A DNA stretch of 9,276 bases from Actinomycetes bacterium (GTDB lineage Bacteria; Actinomycetota; Actinomycetes; Propionibacteriales; Propionibacteriaceae). Location of the stretch: the NCBI GenBank assembly GCA_023393755.1, contig JAEXCA010000077.1, forward strand, positions 1 through 9,276, in the 5' to 3' direction. The position numbers and the translations under genes are program-made. Positions within the stretch are counted from its first letter, which is position 1. Every line of letters starts with the position of its first letter. Below are positions 1 through 6,401 of the stretch, piece after piece. Under the pieces are notes generated by a model. It saw nothing but the letters and a program-made list of their open reading frames with translations. It was not told the origin of the DNA and searched no databases.

Positions 1-33
1 CCCCCCCGCCGGGGGGGGGGCCCGGGGGGGCCC
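1..33. other. G/C-only tract with hairpin potential
   Basis: The first 33 bases contain only G and C: a run of seven C, then GCC, ten G, three C, seven G and three C. C1-7 can pair with G11-17 around a 3-base loop, giving a very stable all-GC hairpin. It could be the transcription terminator of the gene before secG (usually tpiA in actinobacteria) or a G-quadruplex-capable tract. It could equally be a low-quality assembly edge, because long pure G and C runs are unusual even in high-GC genomes. A second weaker repeat follows, CCGCAT at 35-40 with ATGCGG at 51-56. No coding sequence is recognisable before about position 90. Confidence 0.35.
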
Positions 34-76
34 GCCGCATCTCGCCGCCGATGCGGGAATCCCCCGTGCGGTGGGT

Positions 77-92
77 TAGGATTCTGCCCGTG
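77..92 (+). promoter_or_regulatory. -10 element of a probable leaderless secG promoter
   Basis: TAGGAT at 77-82 fits the actinobacterial TANNNT -10 consensus, and the GTG at 90 starts seven bases after it. That is about where transcription would begin, so the mRNA would start at or next to the start codon. There is no Shine-Dalgarno sequence before this GTG. No convincing -35 hexamer is visible. Confidence 0.5.
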
Positions 93-368
93 ACTGTTGT
101 GCCCCTGCTGACCTGGCCGATCCTGACCTTGTCGATCATCCTGATCCTCACCAGCATCGCCCTGGCGCTGTTCATCCTGCTGCACAAGGGACGTGGCGGC
201 GGCATGTCCGACCTGTTCGGCGGCGGCACCACCACGAACATGGGCGGCACCTCGGTGGCGGAGCGCAACCTCGACCGGATCACCATCGTGGTCGGCCTGA
301 TCTGGCTGTTCAGCGTCCTGGGCCTGCTCACCCTGTACCGCTTCTTCCCCGAGGTCGGGGTTCTGTAA
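90..368 (+). CDS. secG: Preprotein translocase subunit SecG
   Basis: SecG is the small accessory subunit of the SecYEG channel in the cytoplasmic membrane and assists SecA-driven export. The protein is about 92 residues from the GTG at 90. It has two hydrophobic segments (roughly residues 8-30 and 62-84) joined by a glycine-rich cytoplasmic loop that carries the family signature HKGRGGGMSDLFGGG followed by SVAERNLDRIT. An in-frame ATG at 51 would add 13 residues with no family counterpart and would lie upstream of the TAGGAT -10 element, so I prefer the GTG at 90; the GTG at 99 is a possible alternative. secG normally follows gap-pgk-tpiA in actinobacteria and here precedes rbpA. Identity is secure from the signature; the exact start is less certain. 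Confidence 0.9.
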   Translation: MTVVPLLTWPILTLSIILILTSIALALFILLHKGRGGGMSDLFGGGTTTNMGGTSVAERNLDRITIVVGLIWLFSVLGLLTLYRFFPEVGVL

Positions 369-371
369 TCC

Positions 372-385
372 CGCCCGTCTGGGCG
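372..385 (+). terminator. Small hairpin after secG, possible weak terminator
   Basis: CGCCC (372-376) and GGGCG (381-385) form a perfect five-base-pair stem with a GTCT loop, three bases after the secG TAA. A short T-containing stretch (ATCGTTT) follows, but there is no real U-tract. It could partly terminate or process the secG transcript before rbpA. The stem is short for a terminator, so this is tentative. Confidence 0.3.
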
Positions 386-410
386 ATCGTTTCCGGCAAG
401 GAGGACACCG

Positions 411-767
411 GTGGTTGGTGGGAGTGCGATTCGCGGCAGCCGTGTGGGCGCCGGGCCGATGGGCGAAGCCGAACGGGGTGAGTCGGCTCCCAGGCTGTAC
501 GTCTCGTACTTCTGTGCGAACCGGCACGAGACCCGTCCGGCCTTCGCCGCGGACGCGGTGGTGCCGGAGACCTGGGACTGCCCGCGCTGCGGGCTGCCGG
601 CCAACCTCGATTCGGAGAACCCGCCGCCACCGCCGAAGATCCAGCCCTACAAGACCCACCTGGCCTACGTGAAGGAACGGCGTACCGACGCCGAGGCGGT
701 GGCCATCCTGGCCGAGGCGCTGGAGACCCTGCGCGCCCGTCGGGCCAGCGGCGAGGTCATCTACTGA
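411..767 (+). CDS. rbpA: RNA polymerase-binding protein RbpA
   Basis: RbpA is an actinobacterial transcription factor that binds RNA polymerase and the principal sigma factor and stabilises the open promoter complex. The 118-residue protein has the N-terminal basic motif AIRGSRVGAG, a central core domain, and a C-terminal sigma-interaction helix (about residues 79-113, including THLAYVKERR). Cys35, His39, Cys57 and Cys60 match the zinc-binding pattern of Streptomyces-type RbpA; the mycobacterial protein lacks most of these residues. The GTG start at 411 is fixed by AAGGAGG at 398-404, six bases upstream. It lies 42 bases after secG and 13 bases before the PucR-type gene, so rbpA and that regulator may share a transcript. 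Identity is secure. Confidence 0.94.
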   Translation: MVGGSAIRGSRVGAGPMGEAERGESAPRLYVSYFCANRHETRPAFAADAVVPETWDCPRCGLPANLDSENPPPPPKIQPYKTHLAYVKERRTDAEAVAILAEALETLRARRASGEVIY

Positions 768-780
768 GTTCCCGGCCGGC

Positions 781-1914
781 GTGACGCAACTGGACCGGGT
801 CTTCGAACGCCTCACCGACGACCTGCCCGCGTTGTCGGCGCTGGTGGCCGACCTGGTCCATCGCGAGCAGGAGAGCTATCGCGACATCAGCAACGACTCC
901 CTCTACCGCGCCGTGCACCGCAACATGCAGACCGCGGTCAGGGTGCTGCGGGATCCTCCGATCCACCCGCGGGACCACCTGGAGCAGGTCACCCACACGA
1001 TCCGGGAACGGCACCAGGGCGGGGTCCCGATGGAGGAGGCGGTCCGGGCCTTCGCCCTGTGCATCTGGCAGATCCACCAGCGCTTCCTGGAGGTCTGCAC
1101 CGAGGAGGGCGTCGACCAGCATGAGGTGCTGGACGGCTCCAACGCGCTGTGGCGCCTCGGTGACGCGATCACCACGCAGGTGGTGACGGTCTACAACGAG
1201 CTCGACCTGCAGCAGTTGCTCCTGGACGCGCACCGCCGCGGCGACCTGGTCCGGCGGCTGCTGGCCGGACTGGTCTCCGGTACCGAGATGAAGGAACTCG
1301 GGCTGGACCGGAGCGCCAGCTACGCCGCGGTGCGCTGCACCTCACCCCTGGGGCTGACCGTCGCCGACCAGCGGCAGCTGGAGCAGACCGGCAGCCTGCC
1401 CGGTACCGCCGCCGTCCTGGCGATCGTGGAGGGGGAGTGCCTGGGCCTGGTCGCCTGCCCGCCCCAGCCGCCGGCCGGGGTGCTGGTCGCGATGGGCACC
1501 CGGGTGCCGCTGTCCGAGGTGGCCCGCTCCTTCGAGATCGCCGACCGGGTCAGCCACGTCGCCCGGCATGCCGGGCTCAGCGGGGTTCAGGCGCTGGAGC
1601 AGCTCACCTGGCGGGTGGCGGCGGTCGATCAGCCGGAACTCGCCAGACTGCTGCGCGGCCGGATCCTCGAGCCGCTGGCGGCCGAGGGCGGCTTCGGCGC
1701 GGAGCTGGAGGCATCGGTCCGCAGCTATCTCGACCACGGGATGAGCATCCCGCGCGCGGCCGCCGAGCAGAACCTGCACGTCAACACCATGCGGTACCGG
1801 CTGCGCCGCTTCGAGGAGGTCACCGGGATGGAGCTCGCCGACCCGTCCGACCTGGCCGACGTGATCTGGGCGCTGTCGATCGGTGGGCTGCCACCCCGTC
1901 CCGCCAGACTGTAG
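781..1914 (+). CDS. PucR/CdaR-family transcriptional regulator
   Basis: This 377-residue protein is a PucR-type regulator. The N-terminal half (about 1-150) is helical and resembles the RsbRD-like sensor domain common in actinobacterial members. A middle region (about 155-260) would correspond to the degenerate GGDEF-like part. The C-terminus holds the family helix-turn-helix (about 315-365), with the typical string HVNTMRYRLRRFEEVTG at 333-349. Family members usually activate nearby catabolic genes in response to a small molecule. The gene lies 13 bases after rbpA and 375 bases before the 3-hydroxybutyrate operon on the same strand, so control of that operon is the natural inference, though the sequence gives no ligand. 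The GTG at 781 lacks a clear Shine-Dalgarno sequence, so translation may depend on coupling to rbpA. Family assignment is strong; the target is inferred. Confidence 0.88.
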   Translation: MTQLDRVFERLTDDLPALSALVADLVHREQESYRDISNDSLYRAVHRNMQTAVRVLRDPPIHPRDHLEQVTHTIRERHQGGVPMEEAVRAFALCIWQIHQRFLEVCTEEGVDQHEVLDGSNALWRLGDAITTQVVTVYNELDLQQLLLDAHRRGDLVRRLLAGLVSGTEMKELGLDRSASYAAVRCTSPLGLTVADQRQLEQTGSLPGTAAVLAIVEGECLGLVACPPQPPAGVLVAMGTRVPLSEVARSFEIADRVSHVARHAGLSGVQALEQLTWRVAAVDQPELARLLRGRILEPLAAEGGFGAELEASVRSYLDHGMSIPRAAAEQNLHVNTMRYRLRRFEEVTGMELADPSDLADVIWALSIGGLPPRPARL

Positions 1915-1931
1915 AAATCACAATGGCGATG

Positions 1932-1951
1932 GCGAAAACCTTGTTGTTCGC
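1932..1951 (+). promoter_or_regulatory. Imperfect inverted repeat after the pucR-type gene
   Basis: GCGAA at 1932-1936 and TTCGC at 1947-1951 are complementary. The inner AAC (1937-1939) can also pair with GTT (1943-1945), leaving one bulged G and a three-base loop. It lies just after the regulator's TAG and just before the ATATGG/CCATAT repeat. There is no T-tract on the downstream side, so a second operator half or an RNA hairpin is as likely as a terminator. Confidence 0.3.
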
Positions 1952-1952
1952 T

Positions 1953-1969
1953 ATATGGACTGACCATAT
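1953..1969 (+). promoter_or_regulatory. Perfect inverted repeat, candidate operator of the hydroxybutyrate operon
   Basis: ATATGG (1953-1958) and CCATAT (1964-1969) are perfect inverted repeats separated by five bases, a 17-base dyad suited to a dimeric DNA-binding protein. It lies in a short AT-rich island in otherwise very GC-rich DNA, with its end 10 bases before the TAGGGT -10 element, so it covers where a -35 would fall. The PucR-type protein encoded directly upstream is the obvious candidate ligand, but no PucR consensus was available to confirm this. Confidence 0.5.
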
Positions 1970-1979
1970 CCGGTTTGGC

Positions 1980-1985
1980 TAGGGT
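1980..1985 (+). promoter_or_regulatory. -10 element, probable promoter of the hydroxybutyrate operon
   Basis: TAGGGT fits the actinobacterial TANNNT -10 consensus and would start transcription at about 1991-1993. No good TTGACA-like -35 lies at the expected spacing (about 1956-1962), where the inverted repeat sits instead. This would fit a promoter needing an activator. The resulting mRNA would have a leader of almost 300 bases before the dehydrogenase start codon. Confidence 0.42.
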
Positions 1986-1991
1986 CACTGG

Positions 1992-2289
1992 TGGATCGAC
2001 GTGCGGGGAGCAGTTCCCGCGGGTCGACCCGGCTGGTCGAGATCACCTGGAACGGTAGTCGTCCGCTGGGCACGCATGCCGGTGGCGATTCCCCTCCCGC
2101 CGGTCGCCCATGGCCAAGGGCGGCCGACCGCAAGGACGTCCGTGCGTTCCGCACTGGTAACGAAGCTGGTGTCGTGCGCCCTTGGATGCCCTAGCCGGGC
2201 GGTAGAAGAGGCCTGTGACGACGCAGGTCCGGCCGACTCTGCCACCAGTCAGTCAGGAGCCCGCCGGGCTCCCCGAGAGGAGTCATTCA
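1992..2289 (+). other. Long untranslated leader before the dehydrogenase gene
   Basis: This stretch of about 300 bases contains no recognisable gene. It holds a perfect 12-base palindrome CGGGTCGACCCG (2020-2031), a hairpin GTGCG-TTC-CGCAC (2142-2154), and a nine-base inverted repeat CCAAGGGCG (2114-2122) with CGCCCTTGG (2177-2185) that would enclose the hairpin in RNA. A GTG at 1991 opens a 67-codon frame ending at 2194, but only about 46 of its 67 codons end in G or C, unlike the genes here. I recognise no known riboswitch. The frame of the dehydrogenase extends upstream to a GTG at 2215, but the ATG at 2290 is clearly better supported. Confidence 0.4.
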
Positions 2290-3051
2290 ATGTTGCAGGA
2301 CAAGGTTGTCATCGTCACCGGAGCGGCCAGCGGAATCGGCCTGGCGGTCGCGCAGGAGTTCGCCGCGGACGGCGCCCGCGTGGTGCTCGCCGACATCAAC
2401 GAGGCGGCGCTCGCCGAGCAGGCGACGGCCATCGGTCAGCAGTACCTGGCGGTCAATCTCACGAAGCGGGAGGACTGCCGGCGACTGGTCGACCACGCCC
2501 TGGCCGAGTACGGCCGGGTCGACATCCTGGTCAACGTGGCCGGGGTGCAGACCGTCTCCCCGATCGAGGACTTCCCGGAGGACCGCTGGGAGTTCATCAT
2601 CGACCTGATGCTGAACGCGCCGTTCTATCTCACCCGCTACGTCTGGCCCTCGATGCGGCAGAACGGCTGGGGCAGGATCATCAACCTCAACTCGATCCAC
2701 GGCCTGGTCGCCTCCGAGTTCAAGTCGGCCTACGTCTCGGCCAAGCACGGCCTGATGGGCCTGACCAAGACCGCCGCGCTGGAGGGTGGCCCGCAGGGCA
2801 TCACCGTCAACTCGATCTGCCCGGCCTACGTCCGCACGCCGCTGGTGGACAACCAGATCGCCGCCCAGGCGGCCACGCACGGCATCAGTGAGGACGAGGT
2901 GGTGAGCCAGATCATGCTCGCCAAGTCCAGCATCAAGAAGCTGCTGGAGCCCAAGACCATCGCCGAGGTGGCCAAGTTCCTGTGCTCGCCGGCGGCTGAT
3001 TCGATCACGGGCACCTCCATCACCGTGGACGGCGGCTGGACCGCGGCCTAG
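2290..3051 (+). CDS. bdhA: 3-Hydroxybutyrate dehydrogenase (SDR family)
   Basis: This cytoplasmic NAD-dependent enzyme oxidises (R)-3-hydroxybutyrate to acetoacetate. The 253-residue protein is a classical short-chain dehydrogenase: nucleotide-binding TGAASGIG at 10-17, Asp35 at the position favouring NAD, NVAG at 82-85, catalytic Ser135, Tyr148 and Lys152 within SAYVSAKHG, and the family ending DGGWTAA. SIHGLVAS (135-142) and the PAYVRTPLVDNQ segment are typical of 3-hydroxybutyrate dehydrogenases. By alignment from memory with the Pseudomonas fragi enzyme, the catalytic Asn position (NLSA) is Met107 here, with Asn109 two residues on. The ATG at 2290 has AGGAG seven bases upstream (2278-2282), and the protein then begins right at the Rossmann fold. 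First gene of the operon; the permease follows 40 bases later. Function is well supported by family and context. Confidence 0.9.
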   Translation: MLQDKVVIVTGAASGIGLAVAQEFAADGARVVLADINEAALAEQATAIGQQYLAVNLTKREDCRRLVDHALAEYGRVDILVNVAGVQTVSPIEDFPEDRWEFIIDLMLNAPFYLTRYVWPSMRQNGWGRIINLNSIHGLVASEFKSAYVSAKHGLMGLTKTAALEGGPQGITVNSICPAYVRTPLVDNQIAAQAATHGISEDEVVSQIMLAKSSIKKLLEPKTIAEVAKFLCSPAADSITGTSITVDGGWTAA

Positions 3052-3068
3052 CCCGGTCGGCACCGTAC

Positions 3069-3083
3069 CGTTTTCCTGAAACG
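3069..3083 (+). repeat. Short inverted repeat before the permease start
   Basis: CGTTT (3069-3073) and AAACG (3079-3083) form a perfect five-base stem with a TCCTG loop. It lies in the 40-base gap between the dehydrogenase and the permease, eight bases before the permease GTG, where a ribosome binding site would be expected. It may tune permease translation or be chance. Confidence 0.25.
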
Positions 3084-3091
3084 AGACTGAC

Positions 3092-4498
3092 GTGGAAATC
3101 CTCAACCTACTGGTGATCCTGGGGGCGCTGGCCTTCCTGATGTTCATGGCCTACCGGGGTCACAGCGTGATCCTGTTCGCGCCGATCGCCGCCCTGTTGG
3201 CCGTGCTGCTGACCGTGCCGGCGGACACCCTGCCGATGTTCAGCGGCCTGTTCATGGCCAAGATGGTCACCTTCATCCAGAACTACTTCCCGATCTTCCT
3301 GCTGGGAGCGCTGTTCGGAAAGCTGATGGAGATCTCCGGGTTCGCCCGATCGATCGCCTCCGCGGTGATCAAGCTGGTCGGCCCGACCCGGTCGATCATC
3401 TCGGTGGTGCTGGTCGGCGCGATCCTCACCTACGGCGGCGTCTCGCTGTTCGTCGCGGTGTTCGCCGTCTACCCGTTCGCGGCCGAGATGTTCCGTCAGG
3501 CCGACATTCCGAAGCGGCTGATCCCGGCCACCATCGCACTGGGTGCTTTCGCCTTCACCATGGACGCGCTGCCGGGCACCCCGCAGATCCAGAACATCAT
3601 CCCGACCACCTACTTCAACACCACCAGCTTCGCCGCCCCGATTCTGGGTAGCTTCGGTGGCCTGTTCGTCTTCGCGGTGGGCATCACCTACCTGGAGTGG
3701 CGCCGTCGCGCGGCCGCCAAGGCCGGTGAGGGGTACGGCGAGGGCCACATCAACGAGCCGCAACTGGTCGAGTTGGAGAAGCCCCACCACTGGGCGCTGG
3801 CGGTCATCCCGCTGCTGATCGTCTGGGCGGGCAACCTGGTCTTCACCCGACTGCTGCCGCTCTGGCTCCCGGCCGAGATGTCCTTCTCCCCGACCGTGGT
3901 CACCCAGTCCGACCCGATCACGGTCAAGCTGGCCGCCAACCTCGGGGTCTGGTCACTGGAGATGGCCCTGGTGCTCGGCATCGCCGCGGTGTTCGCGCTC
4001 GGTGGCAAGCGGATCACCGCCACCTTCGCCCGCGACTCCAAGGAAGCGATCGGCGGCTCCATGCTGGCCAGCATGAACACCGCCTCGGAGTTCGGCTTCG
4101 CCGGCGTCATCGCCGCGCTGCCCGGCTTCCTGGTGGCCGCCGACACCCTGCGCCGGATCCCCGATCCGCTGACCAACGTCGCGATCACCGTCAACGTGCT
4201 GGCCGGCGTCACCGGCTCGGCCTCGGGCGGTCTGTCGATGGCCCTGGCCGCGATGGGCGAGTCCTTCATCAAGATGGCCGACGCGGCCGGCATCCCGCTG
4301 GACGTGGTCCACCGGGTCGCCTCGATGGCCTCCGGCGGCATGGACACCCTGCCGCACAACGGCGCTGTGATCACCGTGCTCGCGGTGACCGGCCTCACCC
4401 ACCGCCAGTCCTACAAGGACATCTTCGCCATCACCGCGATCAAGACGCTGACCGTCTTCGTGGTGATCGGCTTCTACGCCCTCACCGGCCTGGTCTGA
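3092..4498 (+). CDS. GntP-family permease, probable 3-hydroxybutyrate/acetoacetate importer
   Basis: This 468-residue cytoplasmic-membrane protein belongs to the GntP family of proton- or cation-coupled carboxylate transporters. It has about a dozen hydrophobic segments, starting at residues 4-22. A paired signature shows the two-fold repeat of the family: MDALPGTPQIQN (157-168) in the first half and MDTLPHNGAV (417-426) in the second. A hydrophilic loop (about residues 200-230) separates the halves. GntP members carry gluconate or other hydroxy acids; the surrounding enzymes point to 3-hydroxybutyrate or acetoacetate here, which is inference. Bacillus subtilis has a comparable group of GntP-type permease, scoA, scoB and a hydroxybutyrate dehydrogenase (yxjC-scoA-scoB-yxjF). 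The GTG start at 3092 has only weak purine-rich sequence before it but fits the first membrane segment. Confidence 0.88.
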   Translation: MEILNLLVILGALAFLMFMAYRGHSVILFAPIAALLAVLLTVPADTLPMFSGLFMAKMVTFIQNYFPIFLLGALFGKLMEISGFARSIASAVIKLVGPTRSIISVVLVGAILTYGGVSLFVAVFAVYPFAAEMFRQADIPKRLIPATIALGAFAFTMDALPGTPQIQNIIPTTYFNTTSFAAPILGSFGGLFVFAVGITYLEWRRRAAAKAGEGYGEGHINEPQLVELEKPHHWALAVIPLLIVWAGNLVFTRLLPLWLPAEMSFSPTVVTQSDPITVKLAANLGVWSLEMALVLGIAAVFALGGKRITATFARDSKEAIGGSMLASMNTASEFGFAGVIAALPGFLVAADTLRRIPDPLTNVAITVNVLAGVTGSASGGLSMALAAMGESFIKMADAAGIPLDVVHRVASMASGGMDTLPHNGAVITVLAVTGLTHRQSYKDIFAITAIKTLTVFVVIGFYALTGLV

Positions 4499-4519
4499 TC
4501 AAGGGAGAGGACATACACC

Positions 4520-5701
4520 ATGACTGAGATCTACATCGTTGCGGCTTGTCGCACAGCGATCGGCAGCTTCGGCGGCACCCTCAAGGACGTTCCGGCGGCT
4601 GAGTTGGGCGGGGTGGTGATCCGGGCGGCGCTGGACCGCGCCGGTCTCGCCCCCGAGCAGGTGGACGAGGTCTACCTCGGCTGCGTGCTGGCTGCCGGCC
4701 AGGGCCAGAACGTGGCCCGGCAGGCGGCCATCGGGGCCGGACTGCCGGTGGGCGTCACCGCCACCACCACCAACATGGTCTGTGGTTCGGGCATGAAGAC
4801 GGTGGTCGACGGCGCCCGGGCCATCCTGGCCGGTGACGCGGAGATCGTGGTGGCCGGCGGCACCGAGAGCATGTCCGCCACGCCGTACCTGGCCCCGGCC
4901 GCCCGCTGGGGCGCCCGGATGGGCGACGCCAAGCTGGTGGACATGATGGTGGCCGACGGACTCACCGACGTCTTCAACGGCTACCACATGGGCATCACCG
5001 CCGAGAACGTCGCCGAGCAGTGGGGCATCTCCCGCGAGGATCAGGACGACCTGGCGTTGGCCTCCCAGCAGAAGGCCGCCGAGGCGGTGTCGTCGGGTCG
5101 GTTCGCCGACGAGATCGTGCCGGTCACCGTCACCGTGAAGCGCCAGGAGGTGGTGTTCGACACCGACGAGTACCCGCGCGCCACCACCGCCGAGGCGTTG
5201 ACGAAGTTGCGTCCGGCGTTCAAGCGGGACGGTGGCACGGTCACCGCCGGCAATGCCTCCGGGATCAACGACGGGGCTGCGGCGCTGGTACTGGCCAGCG
5301 GTGAGGCCGTCACCCGGCTCGGCCTGCGGCCACTGGCCCGGCTGGTCGGCTGGGGCCAGGCCGGGGTGGATCCGTCCATCATGGGCATCGGGCCGGTTCA
5401 GGCCAGCCGGAAGGCGCTGGCCAAGGCCGGGCTCGAGGTCGCCGACCTCGATCTGATCGAGGCCAATGAGGCGTTCGCCGCCCAGGCGTGCGCGGTCGGC
5501 CGGGAGCTGGGCCTGCCTTCGGACCGGGTCAACGTCAACGGCGGCGCGATCGCGCTGGGTCACCCGATCGGGGCCTCCGGCGCCCGGATCATCGTCTCCC
5601 TGCTCCACGAGCTGGGACGCCGTGAGGACGCCCGACGCGGCCTCGCCACGTTGTGCATCGGCGGCGGCATGGGGATCGCCACCATTTTCGAGAAGTGCTG
5701 A
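4520..5701 (+). CDS. atoB: Acetyl-CoA C-acetyltransferase (thiolase)
   Basis: This cytoplasmic enzyme cleaves acetoacetyl-CoA with CoA to two acetyl-CoA, or runs in reverse. The 393-residue protein has the length and motifs of biosynthetic-type tetrameric thiolases: nucleophile Cys88 in NMVCGSGMK, His348 in GHPIGASGAR, Cys379 in CIGGGMG, and the NEAFAAQ and GGTESMS segments. The ATG at 4520 has GGAGAGG at 4504-4510, and the gene starts 21 bases after the permease stop. It is followed after 10 bases by the CoA-transferase A subunit, so it most likely supplies the final step for acetoacetyl-CoA made by that enzyme. The family also includes PhaA and fatty-acid thiolases, but no polyhydroxybutyrate synthase or beta-oxidation gene is present in the window, so a degradative role is favoured. 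Confidence 0.92.
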   Translation: MTEIYIVAACRTAIGSFGGTLKDVPAAELGGVVIRAALDRAGLAPEQVDEVYLGCVLAAGQGQNVARQAAIGAGLPVGVTATTTNMVCGSGMKTVVDGARAILAGDAEIVVAGGTESMSATPYLAPAARWGARMGDAKLVDMMVADGLTDVFNGYHMGITAENVAEQWGISREDQDDLALASQQKAAEAVSSGRFADEIVPVTVTVKRQEVVFDTDEYPRATTAEALTKLRPAFKRDGGTVTAGNASGINDGAAALVLASGEAVTRLGLRPLARLVGWGQAGVDPSIMGIGPVQASRKALAKAGLEVADLDLIEANEAFAAQACAVGRELGLPSDRVNVNGGAIALGHPIGASGARIIVSLLHELGRREDARRGLATLCIGGGMGIATIFEKC

Positions 5702-5711
5702 GGAGAAGGAC

Positions 5712-6398
5712 ATGCCACGATTCGTTTCGATCGCCGAGGCGGCCGCGTTGGTGTCGGACGGTGCGTCGATCATGGTCGGCGGGTTCATGGGCTGTGGCAG
5801 CGCGCACCGCTTCCTGGCCGAGCTCGCCAACCGCGACGTCCGCAACCTGACGGTCTACTGCAACGACGCCGCGATGCTGAACGGCCCGGACGGCGAGGAG
5901 TACTACGCGCTGGCCAAGCTGATCCACAACCGCCAGGTGACCAAGCTGATCGCCAGCCACGTCGGGCTGAACCCCGAGGTGGCCGCCCAGATGGCCGAGG
6001 GCAGCCTGGAGGTGGTGCTGATCCCGCAGGGAAGCCTGGTCGAGATGATCCGGGCCGGCGGGATGGGGCTGGGCGGTGTGCTCACCCCGACCGGCGTGGG
6101 CACCATCGTCGAGGAGGCCGACCACGTCCACTCCAAGGTGGAGATCGACGGCCGGGTCTACCTGCTGGAGAAGCCGCTGCGGGCCGACTTCGCGGTGATC
6201 TGCGGCTACCAGATCGACCGGATGGGCAACGTCTGGTACAAGGGCACCACCCGGAACTTCAACGAGGTGATGGCGCTGGCCGCGGACGTGGTGATCGCCG
6301 AAGCCGAGCAGGTCGTCGAGATCGGCGCGATCCGTCCGGAGGACGTGGTCACCCCGGGCATCCTCGTCGACTACGTCACCAGCACGCAGGAGGGCTGA
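5712..6398 (+). CDS. atoD: 3-Oxoacid/acetate CoA-transferase, subunit A
   Basis: This is the alpha subunit of a family I CoA-transferase that moves CoA from succinyl-CoA or acetyl-CoA to acetoacetate. At 228 residues it is close to E. coli AtoD (about 220). Visible family features are IMVGGFMGCGS (20-30), ASHVGLNPE, IPQGSLVE, and the glycine-rich GLGGVLTPTGVGT (119-131). The sequence resembles AtoD along its full length. The frame is open upstream to 5466 inside the thiolase gene, but the ATG at 5712 is chosen because AGGAGAAGGA lies just before it at 5701-5710 and the family N-terminus starts there. The start is 10 bases after the thiolase stop and the B subunit follows at once. The CoA donor cannot be read from the sequence, so ScoA is an equally fair name. 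Confidence 0.92.
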   Translation: MPRFVSIAEAAALVSDGASIMVGGFMGCGSAHRFLAELANRDVRNLTVYCNDAAMLNGPDGEEYYALAKLIHNRQVTKLIASHVGLNPEVAAQMAEGSLEVVLIPQGSLVEMIRAGGMGLGGVLTPTGVGTIVEEADHVHSKVEIDGRVYLLEKPLRADFAVICGYQIDRMGNVWYKGTTRNFNEVMALAADVVIAEAEQVVEIGAIRPEDVVTPGILVDYVTSTQEG

Positions 6399-6401
6399 AC
6401 C

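Noticed and set aside
2020..2031. Palindrome CGGGTCGACCCG as an operator
   Set aside because: Short GC palindromes like this arise often in such DNA, and it lies downstream of the likely transcription start; kept only as a part of the leader description.
2215..2289. N-terminal extension of the dehydrogenase from the GTG at 2215
   Set aside because: It would add 25 residues with no SDR counterpart; the ATG at 2290 has a strong Shine-Dalgarno sequence and begins at the Rossmann fold.
2001..2891. 296-codon + strand frame overlapping the dehydrogenase
   Set aside because: Most of it is the dehydrogenase gene in the wrong frame, with Arg/Gly/Pro-rich low-complexity product.
5466..5711. N-terminal extension of the CoA-transferase A subunit into the thiolase gene
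   Set aside because: The extended part is an out-of-frame reading of the thiolase; the ATG at 5712 has its own ribosome binding site and matches the family start.
4499..5845. 448-codon open frame on the - strand opposite the thiolase gene
   Set aside because: Antisense shadow of a high-GC gene. The composition is His, Gly and Arg rich with no domain, while the + strand has complete thiolase motifs.
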